NCBI RefSeq assembly: GCF_020080045.1
Contig: NZ_CP083451.1
Span: forward strand, 3,025,001-3,089,000
Length of the DNA stretch: 64,000 nucleotides
Source: Comamonas odontotermitis
GTDB lineage: Bacteria > Pseudomonadota > Gammaproteobacteria > Burkholderiales > Burkholderiaceae_C
Direction: 5' to 3'
The position numbers were made by a program, and so were the translations under genes. Positions 30,784-41,357 of this stretch are shown in pieces; position 1 is the stretch's first letter, and every line of letters starts with the position of its first letter. The notes under the pieces are model-generated. The model saw only the letters and a list, made by a program, of their open reading frames with translations, was not told the DNA's origin and made no database searches.

Positions 30784-31770
30784 TTAGCCGTTTTTCTGTG
30801 TTTGCTCCAAGGCCTTGATGCGGTCCCTCAATGCATGGAGATGTTTTAAGGTGGCGGCGTTCTTTTCCCAGCGGCCATTGTCGTCGATAGGGAAGAAACC
30901 GGTGTAGTGCCCTGGCTGCTTGATTGAGCGGCTGACCACGGTCGCCGCCGAAATATGCACATTGTCTGCGATTTCGAGGTGACCCAGGATCATTCCAGCC
31001 CCTCCGATCGTGCATTGGCGCCCGATCTTGGCGCTTCCTGCAATGCCGACGCAGCCCGCCATGGCCGAATTCTCGCCAATCTCGACGTTATGGCCTATCT
31101 GCACCTGGTTGTCGATCTTCACACCGTTCGCAATCACCGTGTCTTGCAACGCACCACGGTCAATGCAGGTGTTGGCGCCGATTTCCACATCGTCACCGAT
31201 CCGCACGCCACCCAGCTGCTCGATCTTGACCCAGCGCCCCTTGTCGTTGGCAAAGCCAAAGCCATCGCCGCCGATGACAGCACCGGGCTGCACCAGCACA
31301 CGGCAGCCAAGCACGCAGCCAGCGCCCACGGTCACACGCGAGGTCAATACCGTCTCTTCACCGATCACGGCACCACTGGCCACATGGCACAGCGGCCCGA
31401 TGGACGCCGTTGGGTGCACCTGGGCGCCCTCTTCCACCACAGCAGAGGGATGCACGCCAGCGGGCGCGGGCCTGAGCTGGTGATGCCTGCGCCACAACTG
31501 GGTCAGCCGGGCAAAGAACAGGTAGGGATCATCCACCACCAGATAGGCACCAGGGCGCTTGCGCGCCTCTTCTTCCATACGTGGGCCGACTGCCACGCAG
31601 CCTGCACGCGATGCCTGCATTTGCAGGTGCAGCTTGGGGTTACTCAGAAAACTGATGTCCTGCGGGCCCGCATCTTCCAGCGAGGCAATGGCATCAATCT
31701 GCAGATGCCGGTCACCATTTTCCAGGCGTCCGCCCAGGGCATCAACAATCTGTCCCAGCTGCAAGCTCAC
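30784..31770 (-). CDS. lpxD: UDP-3-O-acylglucosamine N-acyltransferase LpxD
   Basis: 328 residues from a GTG at 31770. N-terminal uridine-binding domain (about 1-105; [20 protein letters not shown]), then hexapeptide repeats with the catalytic His in [12 protein letters not shown] and a C-terminal helix. Adds the second hydroxyacyl chain in lipid A synthesis. 12 bp after the Skp gene. Confidence 0.96.
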   Translation of the reverse strand: MSLQLGQIVDALGGRLENGDRHLQIDAIASLEDAGPQDISFLSNPKLHLQMQASRAGCVAVGPRMEEEARKRPGAYLVVDDPYLFFARLTQLWRRHHQLRPAPAGVHPSAVVEEGAQVHPTASIGPLCHVASGAVIGEETVLTSRVTVGAGCVLGCRVLVQPGAVIGGDGFGFANDKGRWVKIEQLGGVRIGDDVEIGANTCIDRGALQDTVIANGVKIDNQVQIGHNVEIGENSAMAGCVGIAGSAKIGRQCTIGGAGMILGHLEIADNVHISAATVVSRSIKQPGHYTGFFPIDDNGRWEKNAATLKHLHALRDRIKALEQTQKNG

Positions 31771-31782
31771 ACCGCCCCCTGC

Positions 31783-32304
31783 TTACTTGGCAGCAGGAGC
31801 GCCGTTCAAGGCCTTGAGAACCTTTTCGGTGATGTCGTACTTGGGATTGATGTAGACCGCCTCTTGCAGCACCACATCATACTTTTCCTGCTCGGCAACC
31901 TGCTTGACGACCTTGTTGGCGCGCTCCAGCACGGCAGCCAACTCTTCGCTCTTGCGGGCGCCCAGGTCTTCCTGGAACTCACGACGCTTGCGCTGGAATT
32001 CACGGTCCTGATCCACCAGCTGGCGCTGGCGCGTCACGCGCTGGCTCTCGGACATGGTGGGCGCTTCGCGTTCGAACTTCTCACCGGCAGCCTTGAGGGA
32101 ATTGCCTTGATCGAGCAATTCTTTTTCGCGCTTGGAGAACTCGGCTTCCAGCTTGGTCTGCGCTGCCTTGGCGGCATTGGCTTCGCGGAAGATGCGGTCC
32201 GTGTTCACAAAACCAGCTTTGAACTCTTGGGCCTGTGCTGCAGCGCCAAACGACAGGGCAGCTGCCAACACAACCAACGGAAAGGGACGAGAAAGGGTTT
32301 TCAT
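31783..32304 (-). CDS. skp: OmpH/Skp periplasmic chaperone
   Basis: 173 residues. Sec signal peptide (MKTLSRPFPLVVLAAALSFG, cleavage near AAAQA-QE), then FKAGFVNTDRIFREANAAK and a long coiled-coil hairpin, the tentacle structure of the trimeric Skp chaperone that carries unfolded outer-membrane proteins. Its start overlaps the bamA stop (TAATG). Confidence 0.93.
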   Translation of the reverse strand: MKTLSRPFPLVVLAAALSFGAAAQAQEFKAGFVNTDRIFREANAAKAAQTKLEAEFSKREKELLDQGNSLKAAGEKFEREAPTMSESQRVTRQRQLVDQDREFQRKRREFQEDLGARKSEELAAVLERANKVVKQVAEQEKYDVVLQEAVYINPKYDITEKVLKALNGAPAAK

Positions 32305-34601
32305 TAGAAGGATGTTCCGATTTGGAATTGCAATTTCTGGATTTTATCGCCGGTAAATTTACGCACCGGTTGAGCATACGCCAATCGCAGCGGCCCCAGT
32401 GGGGAAATCCAGCTCAATCCGATACCAGCAGATGCACGCATTTCATTCAGTTTCAGATCTTGTTCATCACCCCAGACGTTGCCGGCGTCCACGAATGCGA
32501 ACCAACGGAAGGTACGGTCATTGCCGGTACCAGGCATGGGGCCGATGAACTCTGCGTTCAAGGTGACCTTCTTCGGACCACCCAAGGTGGCGCCCGTCAC
32601 GTCACGCGGGCCCAGCGTATTTTGCTCGAAGCCGCGCACTGAGCCCAGGCCACCGGAGAAGTAGTTCTTGAACACAGGGAATGCCTTGCCGCCCATGCCC
32701 TTGCCCCAGCCCACCTCGCCATTGAGCGCAATCGTGTAGCGCTTGTTCAGAGGCAGGTACTGCTGGATCTGGTAATTGGCCTTGAGATAGCGGGCATCAC
32801 CGAACAGCGACCATTCTGAATTGAGCTTCTGGAAACGTCCCGAGTTTGGCGCCAGGGCGCTGTCACGGCTATCGCGCGACCACCCCACCGTCAGCGGGAA
32901 GTTCAGGCTGGTATTGCCATAGCGCATGGCGTAATCCAGGTAGGCAGCGGGCATGTTGGTGCCCAGCTTGATCTTGGTGTGTTCCAGACCGCCACCCACG
33001 TATACCGTGTCGGATTCGCTGAAAGGAATACCAAAACGCACGCTGCCACCCGTCGTCACGATCTGGTAATTGCCACCCTGCTCGTCATACGGGCGGTCGG
33101 TGCGGTAGTACAGGTCGTAGGTACGCGAGATACCGTCCTTGGTGAAGTACGGATCGGTGGTGCTCACCACCAGGGTTCGGTGGAACTTGCTGGTGTTGAC
33201 GTCCACGCCCAGGTAATTGCCGGAACCAAACACGTTTTCCTGCTTGATACCGAAGGTGAGCGAGACCTTTTCGGCGCTGGAGTAGCCAGCACCCAACTGC
33301 AGCGAGCCGGTCGGCTTTTCCTGCACGGTCATGTTCACGTCCACCTGGTCCGGCGCGCCGGGCACTTCCTGGGTGTCGACCGAGACATCGTTGAAGAAGC
33401 CCAGGCGGTCCACGCGGTCACGCGAGAGCTTGATCTTGTCCGAGTCGTACCACGAAGCTTCGTACTGGCGGATTTCGCGGCGTACCACTTCATCACGGGT
33501 GCGGTTGTTGCCTGCAATGTTCACACGGCGCACATAGGCACGGCGCGATGGTTCTGCCTTCAGCACCAACTCGACTCGGTTGTTCTCGCGATCGATCTCC
33601 GGCACCGCCTCAACGCGTGCAAACGCATAGCCAAAGCTACCAAAATGGTCGGTGAAACGCTTGGTGGTCTCGGTCACGCGGTCGGCGTTGTAGGGTTCGC
33701 CGGGCTTGATGGACACCAGCGATTTGAACTCATCGTCGCGGTCCAGGTAATTGCCTTCCAGCTTGACGCCGGAGACTACAAACTTGGGGCCTTCATGCAC
33801 CTGCAGGTTGATCGAGATGCGCTCCTTGTCCGGCGAGATCGACACTTCGGTCGAGTCGATGCGGAACTCCAGGTAGCCACGCGACAGATAGAACGACTTC
33901 AGCGTTTCCAGATCGGCGTTGAACTTGGAGCTGGAATAGCGGTCGCTCTTGGTATACCAGCTGAGCCAGCCACCGGTATCCTGGTCGAACAGATCCGTCA
34001 GCGTCGATTCCTTGAAATCGCGGTTACCCGAAATGTGGATTTCCTTGATCTTGGCAGCTTCGCCCTCGGTCACCGTGAATGTCAGGTTGACGCGGTTGCG
34101 CTCGATCGGCGTCACCGTGGTCACCACATCCGCGGCGTACATGCTCTTGTTGATGTACTGGCGCTTAAGTTCCTGCTCGGCGCGGTCGGTCAAGGCCTTG
34201 TCGTACGGGCGCCCTTCTGTCAGGCCCACATCACGCATGGCTTTTTTCATCGCGTCCTTGTCAAATTCCTTGGTACCCAGGAAATCGACGTTTGCAATCG
34301 TGGGACGCTCTTCCACCACGACCACGAGAACGCTGCCGTTGGCTTCCAGGCGCACATCCTTGAAAAGGCCGAGCGCAAACAGCGAACGAATGGCTGCCGA
34401 GCCTTTTTCGTCGTTGTAGTCATCTCCCACATGCAGGGGCATGGAGGCAAAAATGGTTCCAGGCTCCACACGTTGCAGGCCTTCGACGCGAATATCCTGA
34501 ATGGTGAACGGGTCCAGCGCCCAAGACAGCTTGGCAATCAGCATCAGCGCAGCCGCGGCAGTGGTCTTGCGAAGAAGCGATGTAGGAATGGAATATGTCA
34601 T
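32304..34601 (-). CDS. bamA: Outer-membrane protein assembly factor BamA
   Basis: 765 residues from the ATG at 34601 (MTYSIPTSLLRKTTAAAALM, signal peptide to about SWA-LDPF); a TTG five codons earlier is possible. Five POTRA repeats (FTIQDIRVEGLQRVEPGTIF begins the first) and a C-terminal beta-barrel with VRGFEQNTLGPRD near the conserved loop 6 and a terminal Phe (QFQIGTSF). Essential core of the BAM insertase. Confidence 0.97.
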   Translation of the reverse strand: MTYSIPTSLLRKTTAAAALMLIAKLSWALDPFTIQDIRVEGLQRVEPGTIFASMPLHVGDDYNDEKGSAAIRSLFALGLFKDVRLEANGSVLVVVVEERPTIANVDFLGTKEFDKDAMKKAMRDVGLTEGRPYDKALTDRAEQELKRQYINKSMYAADVVTTVTPIERNRVNLTFTVTEGEAAKIKEIHISGNRDFKESTLTDLFDQDTGGWLSWYTKSDRYSSSKFNADLETLKSFYLSRGYLEFRIDSTEVSISPDKERISINLQVHEGPKFVVSGVKLEGNYLDRDDEFKSLVSIKPGEPYNADRVTETTKRFTDHFGSFGYAFARVEAVPEIDRENNRVELVLKAEPSRRAYVRRVNIAGNNRTRDEVVRREIRQYEASWYDSDKIKLSRDRVDRLGFFNDVSVDTQEVPGAPDQVDVNMTVQEKPTGSLQLGAGYSSAEKVSLTFGIKQENVFGSGNYLGVDVNTSKFHRTLVVSTTDPYFTKDGISRTYDLYYRTDRPYDEQGGNYQIVTTGGSVRFGIPFSESDTVYVGGGLEHTKIKLGTNMPAAYLDYAMRYGNTSLNFPLTVGWSRDSRDSALAPNSGRFQKLNSEWSLFGDARYLKANYQIQQYLPLNKRYTIALNGEVGWGKGMGGKAFPVFKNYFSGGLGSVRGFEQNTLGPRDVTGATLGGPKKVTLNAEFIGPMPGTGNDRTFRWFAFVDAGNVWGDEQDLKLNEMRASAGIGLSWISPLGPLRLAYAQPVRKFTGDKIQKLQFQIGTSF

Positions 34602-34648
34602 TTGTGATAGCAACAAGAGCCGCCCATTATGCAGTAGAGCCGCGAATT

Positions 34649-36034
34649 TCAGCCCAATAGCCGAGACAAATCGTTAAAGAACGCAATGCACATCATGAGC
34701 AGCAGGACAGCGACACCGCCTTTTTGCAAGCGCTCCAGCCATTGCGCAGTAGGTGGCTTGCCGGTGATGGCTTCCCAAAGATAATACATCAGGTGTCCGC
34801 CATCCAGAACGGGCAGCGGCAGCAGGTTCAGCACACCCAGGCTGACACTGATCAATGCCAGAAAAGCAATGTATTGCGTCAAGCCGATCTGCGCAGACTT
34901 GCCTGCGTATTCGGCAATCGTCAATGGACCGCTGATGTTCTGCAGCGATGCCTGACCGATGACCATCTTGCCCATCATCTTGATGGTGAGCGCAGAAACC
35001 TCCCAGGTTTTCTGCACGCCTTTGGCAAAACCTTCCCAAGGCCCGTAGCGCACATTCACCATGGCGACGGGCGCTCCGATGTAGGCGCCCAGGCGGCCAA
35101 TCCGGGCGCCACCGTCTTCACTCTGAACCAGTTGCACCGGGACATGGATCTGCGCACCATCACGCAAGACCAACCAGTCCTGCAAGGCAGGCACCTGATC
35201 CTTACCCGAGGCACGAATCATGCTGCGCAGTTGACCACCATCTCCAACAGCCACCCCATCAATCGCCAGCACCTCGTCGCCCTTGCGCAGTTGCGATTTC
35301 TCTGCGGCACTGCCGGGCTCCAGATCGCCCAGCACCGCCTCGGTCCACGGATGGGTCAGGCCAATCTTTTCGAGCAGTTTGGCGTCCGCGTCCGCAGCAT
35401 CCAGGCGAGACAGAGGCAGCCGGTACTCACGCTGCGCACCACCAGCGCGTGGCGCAACGCCCGCCCCCATACCCGGCACAATGCCCAGCACTACATCCTT
35501 GCCGTTCAGCGCCGCCTGGGCCACAAACCAACGCAGATCTTCCAGCGAGCGCACAGGCTGCTGCTCCTCACCATCCAGAGCCATCGCCACAACCTTTTCG
35601 CCACCTTGCACGCCCGCCTGCGCCAGCAAGCTGGCAGGAGGTGGTGCACCAACGATGGCAGCTGGCTCACGCACCCCCATCCAGTTGACACATGCATACA
35701 AAACGATGGCCAGCAGCAGGTTGGCCAGAGGCCCTGCGGCAACAATGGCGGCACGCGAGCGCAGCGGCTGCGTGTTGAAAGCGAGGTGGCGCTCTTCGGC
35801 GGCCACAGGCGCTTCGCGCTCATCCAGCATCCGCACATAGCCACCCAAGGGGATAGCACCAATGACAAATTCGGTATCAGCGCCCTTCTTCTGCCAGCGC
35901 AGCAAAGGCTTGCCAAAGCCGATGGAAAAACGCAGCACCTTCACGCCGCAGGCGACTGCCACCCGGTAGTGGCCGTACTCATGCACGGCAATCAGAATGG
36001 CCAGTGCAACGACAAATGCAACAACGGTCAACAT
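34649..36034 (-). CDS. rseP: RIP zinc metalloprotease RseP (site-2 protease)
   Basis: 461 residues. Membrane-embedded HEYGH motif (His18, Glu19, His22) in the first span, PDZ-type domains in the middle (LGDLEPGSAAEKSQLRKGDEVLAIDG), and NLLPLPVLDGGH near the C-terminus giving the third zinc ligand. Cleaves anti-sigma factors within the membrane and clears signal peptides. Directly upstream of bamA, as usual. Confidence 0.96.
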   Translation of the reverse strand: MLTVVAFVVALAILIAVHEYGHYRVAVACGVKVLRFSIGFGKPLLRWQKKGADTEFVIGAIPLGGYVRMLDEREAPVAAEERHLAFNTQPLRSRAAIVAAGPLANLLLAIVLYACVNWMGVREPAAIVGAPPPASLLAQAGVQGGEKVVAMALDGEEQQPVRSLEDLRWFVAQAALNGKDVVLGIVPGMGAGVAPRAGGAQREYRLPLSRLDAADADAKLLEKIGLTHPWTEAVLGDLEPGSAAEKSQLRKGDEVLAIDGVAVGDGGQLRSMIRASGKDQVPALQDWLVLRDGAQIHVPVQLVQSEDGGARIGRLGAYIGAPVAMVNVRYGPWEGFAKGVQKTWEVSALTIKMMGKMVIGQASLQNISGPLTIAEYAGKSAQIGLTQYIAFLALISVSLGVLNLLPLPVLDGGHLMYYLWEAITGKPPTAQWLERLQKGGVAVLLLMMCIAFFNDLSRLLG

Positions 36035-36060
36035 TGCTCAAGTCCTTGCTGTCAAAGTAT

Positions 36061-36155
36061 AAAAATCATAGCTTGCTGCGCAACCCTTCACTCCATTCCA
36101 GGCATAAAACATATTGAAACCTGGAGATATCAAGCGCAAGCTGCTCTCTTTTTTA
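36061..36155. repeat. Dispersed palindromic repeat with widely spaced arms, rseP-dxr gap
   Basis: Left arm AAAAATCATAGCTTGCTGCG (from 36061) and right arm with AGCGCAAGCTGCTCTCTTTT (36132-36151) are inverted copies, here separated by about 50 bp instead of about 10. The gap also contains a pair of half-matching AT-rich words, and nothing coding. Confidence 0.68.
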
Positions 36156-36189
36156 TAGAGACGACCTCAGTCTCGTCGGGCATTCTCGC

Positions 36190-37368
36190 TCATGCCGCGC
36201 AAGCGGTGATGACACCTTCAGCGTAGGAGCGCACTTCAGCATCCAGCGCCAGCAAGCCCTCCACGCAATCGGGCGACTGCGGCTGCATACCTTCCAGCAC
36301 CTGCGCGTTGACATGGTAGATCTGGTCGAAACGCATGCGTCCACCCAGAAACGCAGCAACCGCCACTTCATTGGCAGCGTTCAATACGGTAGTCGTGCCC
36401 TCTGGAGCCCGCAATGCCTGCCATGACAGGTGCAGCCCCGGGAAACGCTGCGCGTCCGCCTCCTCAAAGGTGAGCGCTGCCAGCTTCGAAAAATCCAGCG
36501 GCGCAGCACCGCTCTCCACGCGCTCGGGCCACGCCAGGCCACAGGCAATGGGCACACGCATGTCAGGCGTACCCAGTTGCGCCAGGATCGACGCGTCATT
36601 GAACTGCACCATCGAATGCACGATCTGCTGCGGATGGATCACCACCTTGATCTGCTCGGGCCGCATGTTGAACAGCCAACGCGCCTCGATCACCTCCAGC
36701 GCCTTGTTCATCATCGTGGCCGAATCGATGGAAATCTTTCTGCCCATCGAGAAATTGGGGTGGTTGCATGCCTGCTGCGGGGTCACATCCCGCAGGCTGG
36801 AAGGCTCACGGGTGCGAAACGGTCCGCCCGATGCGGTGAGAACGATGTGATCCACGCGTTGCGGCCACACGCTGGCGTCTTCTGGCAGGCACTGAAAAAT
36901 GGCCGAATGCTCGCTGTCGATCGGCAGCAATGTTGCGCCACCCTGGGCCACTGCATCCATGAAAACCTGGCCGCCAACAACCAGAGCCTCCTTGTTGGCC
37001 AGCAGCAGCCGTTTGCCCGCCCGGGCAGCAGCCACCGCAGGCCGCAGGCCAGCCGCACCCACAATGGCAGCCATCACGGCATCAACATCGGGATGAGAGG
37101 CAATCTGCTCCAGGGCATCGATCCCGTCCAGCACCTCGGTCCGGCAACCTGCCTGGGCCAGACGATCACGAAGATCCCGGGCATGGAACGCGCTGGTCAT
37201 CACCGCAAAACGCGGCTTGAACTGTAGGCACTGCGCCAGCAGCAAATCCACCTGGGAATGCGCGCTGAGCGCAAACACCTGATAGAGATCCGGATGGCGC
37301 GCAACCACATCCAGAGTATTGGTTCCAATCGAGCCCGTCGATCCGAGGACGGTTACTTGCATGGTCAT
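36190..37368 (-). CDS. dxr: 1-deoxy-D-xylulose-5-phosphate reductoisomerase
   Basis: 392 residues from the ATG at 37368; a GTG at 37380 (overlapping the cdsA stop as GTGA) and an ATG at 37362 are alternatives. NADPH-binding VTVLGSTGSIGTNTLD, metal ligands in LPIDSEHSAIFQCL, and the substrate loop after LTASGGPFR. Second step of the MEP isoprenoid pathway, supplying undecaprenyl precursors used with the nearby UppS. Confidence 0.96.
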   Translation of the reverse strand: MTMQVTVLGSTGSIGTNTLDVVARHPDLYQVFALSAHSQVDLLLAQCLQFKPRFAVMTSAFHARDLRDRLAQAGCRTEVLDGIDALEQIASHPDVDAVMAAIVGAAGLRPAVAAARAGKRLLLANKEALVVGGQVFMDAVAQGGATLLPIDSEHSAIFQCLPEDASVWPQRVDHIVLTASGGPFRTREPSSLRDVTPQQACNHPNFSMGRKISIDSATMMNKALEVIEARWLFNMRPEQIKVVIHPQQIVHSMVQFNDASILAQLGTPDMRVPIACGLAWPERVESGAAPLDFSKLAALTFEEADAQRFPGLHLSWQALRAPEGTTTVLNAANEVAVAAFLGGRMRFDQIYHVNAQVLEGMQPQSPDCVEGLLALDAEVRSYAEGVITACAA

Positions 37369-37376
37369 TGCGGAAT

Positions 37377-38231
37377 TCACTTATCCAAAAATTGCAGCAG
37401 CATCATTGCCAGCGGCAGCGTAGGCAGCAGAGCATCAATGCGGTCCAGCACACCACCATGGCCAGGCAGCAGATTGCTGCTGTCCTTCATGCCAGCACTG
37501 CGCTTGACCAGGGACTCCACCAGATCGCCCGCCACGCTCATTCCAGCCAGAAACACGCAGGCCACCACCATCAGCCAGGGCGAGAATGCCCACAGGCGCG
37601 AATACAGGCTCGGTACTGCTGCACCAAAATGGCGATCCGCCACGCACCACAGCCCTGCCAGAACCAGCACGCCAAGCGCTCCGCCCCACACACCCTCCCA
37701 GCTTTTACCGGGGCTGATGGCCGGAGCCAGCTTGCTCCGGGTAAAGCGCAGCCCAAAAGCACGGCCTGCAAAATAGGCGCCAATATCAGCCACCCACACC
37801 AGCGCAAAGACTGACAGGAGGAAGTTGACTCCGATCCACTTGGCCTGCGCCACCGCAAGCCATGCGGCCCACAGGGCCAGTACGCCGACGACAATCCGGA
37901 CGGAGCGCGCAATATGCGGCCAACCGGCCACGCCCGCCTTGAGCAGATAGGCGGCCATCAGTACCCACACAGCGCCAGCGGCCAGCCACAGCGCAGGCAA
38001 AGCAGCCTGCGTCCAGCCCTGTTGCCAGGCAAGCCCACATAGCGCCAGACAAGCTGCGGCTACTGCATAGCTCGCCCCCCCCTTCAAGCCATTCAAGCGC
38101 GCCCACTCCCAGGCTGCAGCCCCCATGGCCAGCAACATCAGGGCGGCAAATGGCAAAGGACTGCCTGCAAAAATCGCCGGAATCAATACCAGCAAGAGAA
38201 CGATGGCGGTGATGACGCGTTGCTTGAGCAA
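37377..38231 (-). CDS. cdsA: Phosphatidate cytidylyltransferase CdsA
   Basis: 284 residues. I place the start at TTG 38231 (LKQRVITAIVLLLVLIPAIF) with GGAG 7 bp upstream; the longer in-frame extension is unlike CdsA and covers a hairpin. About eight membrane spans; signature near the C-terminus, SVAGDLVESLVKRSAGMKDS and PGHGGVLDRIDALL. Makes CDP-diacylglycerol for all phospholipids in the inner membrane. Confidence 0.94.
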   Translation of the reverse strand: MLKQRVITAIVLLLVLIPAIFAGSPLPFAALMLLAMGAAAWEWARLNGLKGGASYAVAAACLALCGLAWQQGWTQAALPALWLAAGAVWVLMAAYLLKAGVAGWPHIARSVRIVVGVLALWAAWLAVAQAKWIGVNFLLSVFALVWVADIGAYFAGRAFGLRFTRSKLAPAISPGKSWEGVWGGALGVLVLAGLWCVADRHFGAAVPSLYSRLWAFSPWLMVVACVFLAGMSVAGDLVESLVKRSAGMKDSSNLLPGHGGVLDRIDALLPTLPLAMMLLQFLDK

Positions 38232-38245
38232 ATGGCTTCTCCAGT

Positions 38246-38270
38246 AAAAAAGCGGTGGCAATCCACCGCT
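38246..38270 (-). terminator. Terminator-like hairpin between uppS and cdsA
   Basis: On the minus strand AGCGGTGG-ATTG-CCACCGCT (perfect 8-bp stem) is followed directly by TTTTTA, and then by the cdsA ribosome-binding site. It has all the marks of an intrinsic terminator although it sits inside an essential operon. Confidence 0.8.
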
Positions 38271-38283
38271 CACGATCACACTG

Positions 38284-39000
38284 TCACACTGCCTGCACCG
38301 GGGAGACTTGTTCGGAAGTCTTGCCGAACCTGCGTTCACGCTGGTTGAACTCGGCAATCGATGCATCCAGAGCCTGTTCATCAAAATCAGGCCACCACTT
38401 GTCACTGAAAATCAGTTCCGAGTAGGCCGCCTGCCACAACAGGAAGTTGCTGATGCGCATCTCTCCGCCGGTACGGATCAGCAGATCCGGATCAGGCACA
38501 TGGGCCAGGGCCATGGCCTGCGCCATGGATGCCTCGGTGATCGCAGCGCCTGCCACCTGCAGCTTGGCTGCAGCCTGCGCAATATCCCAGCGCCCGCCAT
38601 AGTTGAAGCAGACGTTGAGCACCATGCGGTCATTGCTGGCGGTGGCCGCTTCCGCCTGAACGAGACCCGCTTGCACCTTGGCGGAAAGCGAGGCTCGCTC
38701 CCCCACAAAAAACAGGCGGATGCCATCGCGCGCCAGCGAGGGAACTTCCTTTGCCAGCGCACCGGCCAGCAACTGCATCAGGCCATCGACCTCATCGGTC
38801 GGCCGGTTCCAGTTTTCCGACGAAAAGGCAAAGACCGTGAGCACCTTCACACCACGCTCTGCGCATGCCTTGGCGCAGCGGCGCAGCGACTCCACCCCTT
38901 GCTTGTGGCCGGCCAGACGTGGCAGAAACCGGCGCTTGGCCCATCGCCCATTGCCATCCATGACGATGGCAATATGGTGCGGAATGACAGCAGACTTCAT
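38284..39000 (-). CDS. uppS: Undecaprenyl diphosphate synthase UppS (ispU)
   Basis: 238 residues. HIAIVMDGNGRWAKRR carries the catalytic Asp and the first binding motif; FAFSSENWNRP and the C-terminal RTGGEMRISNFLLWQAAYSE and FSDKWWPDF complete the cis-prenyltransferase signature. Makes the C55 carrier for peptidoglycan and O-antigen. 17 bp after frr. Confidence 0.97.
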   Translation of the reverse strand: MKSAVIPHHIAIVMDGNGRWAKRRFLPRLAGHKQGVESLRRCAKACAERGVKVLTVFAFSSENWNRPTDEVDGLMQLLAGALAKEVPSLARDGIRLFFVGERASLSAKVQAGLVQAEAATASNDRMVLNVCFNYGGRWDIAQAAAKLQVAGAAITEASMAQAMALAHVPDPDLLIRTGGEMRISNFLLWQAAYSELIFSDKWWPDFDEQALDASIAEFNQRERRFGKTSEQVSPVQAV

Positions 39001-39017
39001 GCGATACGCACCAAGGC

Positions 39018-39578
39018 TTAGACCGCCATGATGTCTTTTTCTTTTTCCACCACCAACTGGTCAATCAGCACAATGTGCTTGTCAGTGATCTTCTGCACAT
39101 CGGCTTCCGAGCGTTTTTGATCGTCTTCCGACGCTTCCTTGTCCTTGACCAGCTTCTTGACGCCTTCATTGGCATCACGACGCAGGTTGCGCACAGCGAT
39201 CTTGGCGTTTTCGCCTTCGGCCTTGACCAGCTTGGTCATTTCCTTGCGGCGCTCTTCGCTCATCGGAGGCATGGGAACGCGGATCAGGTCACCCATGGCA
39301 GCAGGGTTGAGGCCCAACTCGCTTTCGCGGATAGCCTTTTCGATCTTCGCCGCCATGTTCTTTTCCCATGGCGTGACGCTGATGGTGCGGCTGTCGATCA
39401 AGGCCACATTCGCGACCTGCGACAGGGGAACCATCGAGCCGTAGTAATCGACGTGGATGGTGTCGAGCAGCGCAGGATTGGCGCGGCCAGTGCGGATCTT
39501 GGTCAGATTGTTTTTGAAGGCCGCGATCGACTGGTCCATCTTGCCTTCGAGATTCTTCTTGATTTCAGCGATTGTCAT
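39018..39578 (-). CDS. frr: Ribosome recycling factor
   Basis: 186 residues, standard length. [20 protein letters not shown], the tip [21 protein letters not shown] and [20 protein letters not shown] are all typical. With EF-G it splits the post-termination ribosome. 45 bp after pyrH. Confidence 0.98.
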   Translation of the reverse strand: MTIAEIKKNLEGKMDQSIAAFKNNLTKIRTGRANPALLDTIHVDYYGSMVPLSQVANVALIDSRTISVTPWEKNMAAKIEKAIRESELGLNPAAMGDLIRVPMPPMSEERRKEMTKLVKAEGENAKIAVRNLRRDANEGVKKLVKDKEASEDDQKRSEADVQKITDKHIVLIDQLVVEKEKDIMAV

Positions 39579-39623
39579 TCTCTACTCCTCAATACCGCGC
39601 ATGTTCAGAACAGCGTACATCCA

Positions 39624-40343
39624 TTACGCGTAAACGAGCGTACCCTCATCCTCACCCATGACCACGCGCTTGAGCGCGCCGCTCTTGACGATCGAGAAGA
39701 CGCGGATCGGCAGTTTCTGGTCGCGGCACAATGCAAAAGCAGTCGCATCCATGATGCCCAGATTGCGGCCCATGGCCTCGTCAAACGTCAATTGAGTATA
39801 GCGGGTGGCCGTTGGATCCTTCATCGGATCTGCGGTGTACACACCATCGACCTTGGTGGCCTTGAGCACCAATTCTGCGCCAATTTCAGCACCACGCAAT
39901 GCCGCTGCGGTATCGGTGGTGAAAAACGGGTTGCCGGTACCAGCAGCAAACACCACCACCTTGCCTTCTTCCAGATACTGCAGTGCCTTGGGGCGCACAT
40001 AAGGCTCCACCACCTGCTCGATACCAATGGCCGACATCACCCGCGCCGTCAAGCCCTGCTTGTCCATGGCATCGGCCAGTGCCAGCGCGTTCATTACCGT
40101 GGCCAGCATACCCATGTAGTCGGCAGTTGCACGGTCCATGCCGACCGAGCCACCCGCCACGCCACGGAAGATATTGCCACCACCGATCACCACCGCCACT
40201 TCCACACCCAGGCGAGTGACTTCCGCGATCTCTTCGACCATGCGGACGATGGTGGCACGGTTGATACCGAACGCGTCATCACCCATCAGGGCCTCACCAG
40301 AGAGTTTGAGAAGAATGCGCTTGTGGGCTGGGCTGTTGGACAT
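39624..40343 (-). CDS. pyrH: UMP kinase PyrH
   Basis: 239 residues of the amino-acid kinase fold: [25 protein letters not shown], the acidic [20 protein letters not shown] and [15 protein letters not shown]. Phosphorylates UMP to UDP, regulated by GTP and UTP in relatives. Placed between tsf and frr as in most proteobacteria. Confidence 0.98.
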   Translation of the reverse strand: MSNSPAHKRILLKLSGEALMGDDAFGINRATIVRMVEEIAEVTRLGVEVAVVIGGGNIFRGVAGGSVGMDRATADYMGMLATVMNALALADAMDKQGLTARVMSAIGIEQVVEPYVRPKALQYLEEGKVVVFAAGTGNPFFTTDTAAALRGAEIGAELVLKATKVDGVYTADPMKDPTATRYTQLTFDEAMGRNLGIMDATAFALCRDQKLPIRVFSIVKSGALKRVVMGEDEGTLVYA

Positions 40344-40388
40344 GGTGAAAGCTCCGGAAGGTGGTGGTATGCAAAAACGACAGGTGAA

Positions 40389-40412
40389 ACAAAGGGGCCT
40401 AAGCCCCTTTGT
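40389..40412 (-). terminator. Hairpin between tsf and pyrH
   Basis: ACAAAGGGGC-CTAA-GCCCCTTTGT is a perfect 10-bp stem directly after tsf. On the minus strand it ends in TTTGTTTC. It may be a partial terminator or a stabilising 3' end. Confidence 0.7.
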
Positions 40413-40420
40413 CAGGATGA

Positions 40421-41311
40421 TTACTGGCCCTTGGCAGCCGCAACCTGTGCGGCCACTTCAGCGGCGAAGTCATCAACCTTCTTCTCAATGCCTTCACCCA
40501 CCACGTACAGCGTGAACGAGCTGATCTTGGTGTTGGCAGCCTTGAGCATCTGTTCCACGGTTTGCTTGCCGTCAGCGGCCTTCACAAACACCTGGTTGTA
40601 CAGCGAGACTTCCTTGAGGTACTTCTGCACCGAGCCTTCAACCATCTTGGCAGCGATATCTGCTGGCTTGCCCGATTCCTGGGCCTTGGCCAGCGCCACG
40701 CTGCGCTCTTTTTCAATCAGGTCGGCAGGCACGTCGTCCGAGCTCAAAGCCACTGGCTTCATCGCAGCCACGTGCATGGCCACATCCTTGGCAGCCTGGG
40801 CGTCACCTTCGTATTCGACCATCACACCGATACGGGTGCCGTGCAGGTACACAGCCAAGTTGCTGCCCGAGAAACGCTTGAAGCGACGGAAGGACATGTT
40901 CTCACCGATCTTGCCGATCAGGCCCTTGCGCACGTCTTCCAGCGTAGGGCCAAAGGTGTCCTGTTCGTAGGCCAGAGCGCCCAGTGCTTCCACGTCAGCA
41001 GGATTCTTTTCCGTCACCAGCTTGGCCGCTGCGTTGGCCATGGAGATGAAGCTGTCGTTCTTGGACACGAAGTCGGTTTCGCTGTTGACTTCGATCATGG
41101 CGCCTTCGTTGCCATTTACGAACGCGGCGATCACGCCTTCTGCAGCAATACGCGAAGCAGCCTTGCCAGCCTTGGTACCCAGCTTGACGCGCAGCAATTC
41201 TTCAGCCTTGGCCATGTCGCCATCAGCCTCGGTGAGTGCCTTCTTGCATTCCATCATGGGCGCGTCGGTCTTAGCGCGCAGTTCTGCCACCATGCTTGCG
41301 GTAATTGCCAT
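40421..41311 (-). CDS. tsf: Elongation factor Ts
   Basis: 296 residues. [20 protein letters not shown] and [19 protein letters not shown] (UBA-like N-terminal domain), the core TDFVSKND motif that opens the EF-Tu nucleotide site. Exchanges GDP for GTP on EF-Tu. 110 bp after rpsB, with a terminator-like hairpin between. Confidence 0.98.
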   Translation of the reverse strand: MAITASMVAELRAKTDAPMMECKKALTEADGDMAKAEELLRVKLGTKAGKAASRIAAEGVIAAFVNGNEGAMIEVNSETDFVSKNDSFISMANAAAKLVTEKNPADVEALGALAYEQDTFGPTLEDVRKGLIGKIGENMSFRRFKRFSGSNLAVYLHGTRIGVMVEYEGDAQAAKDVAMHVAAMKPVALSSDDVPADLIEKERSVALAKAQESGKPADIAAKMVEGSVQKYLKEVSLYNQVFVKAADGKQTVEQMLKAANTKISSFTLYVVGEGIEKKVDDFAAEVAAQVAAAKGQ

Positions 41312-41357
41312 TTTGATTCTCCGTATTCAGTTCAATTGGATGATTGGAAACGTAGGT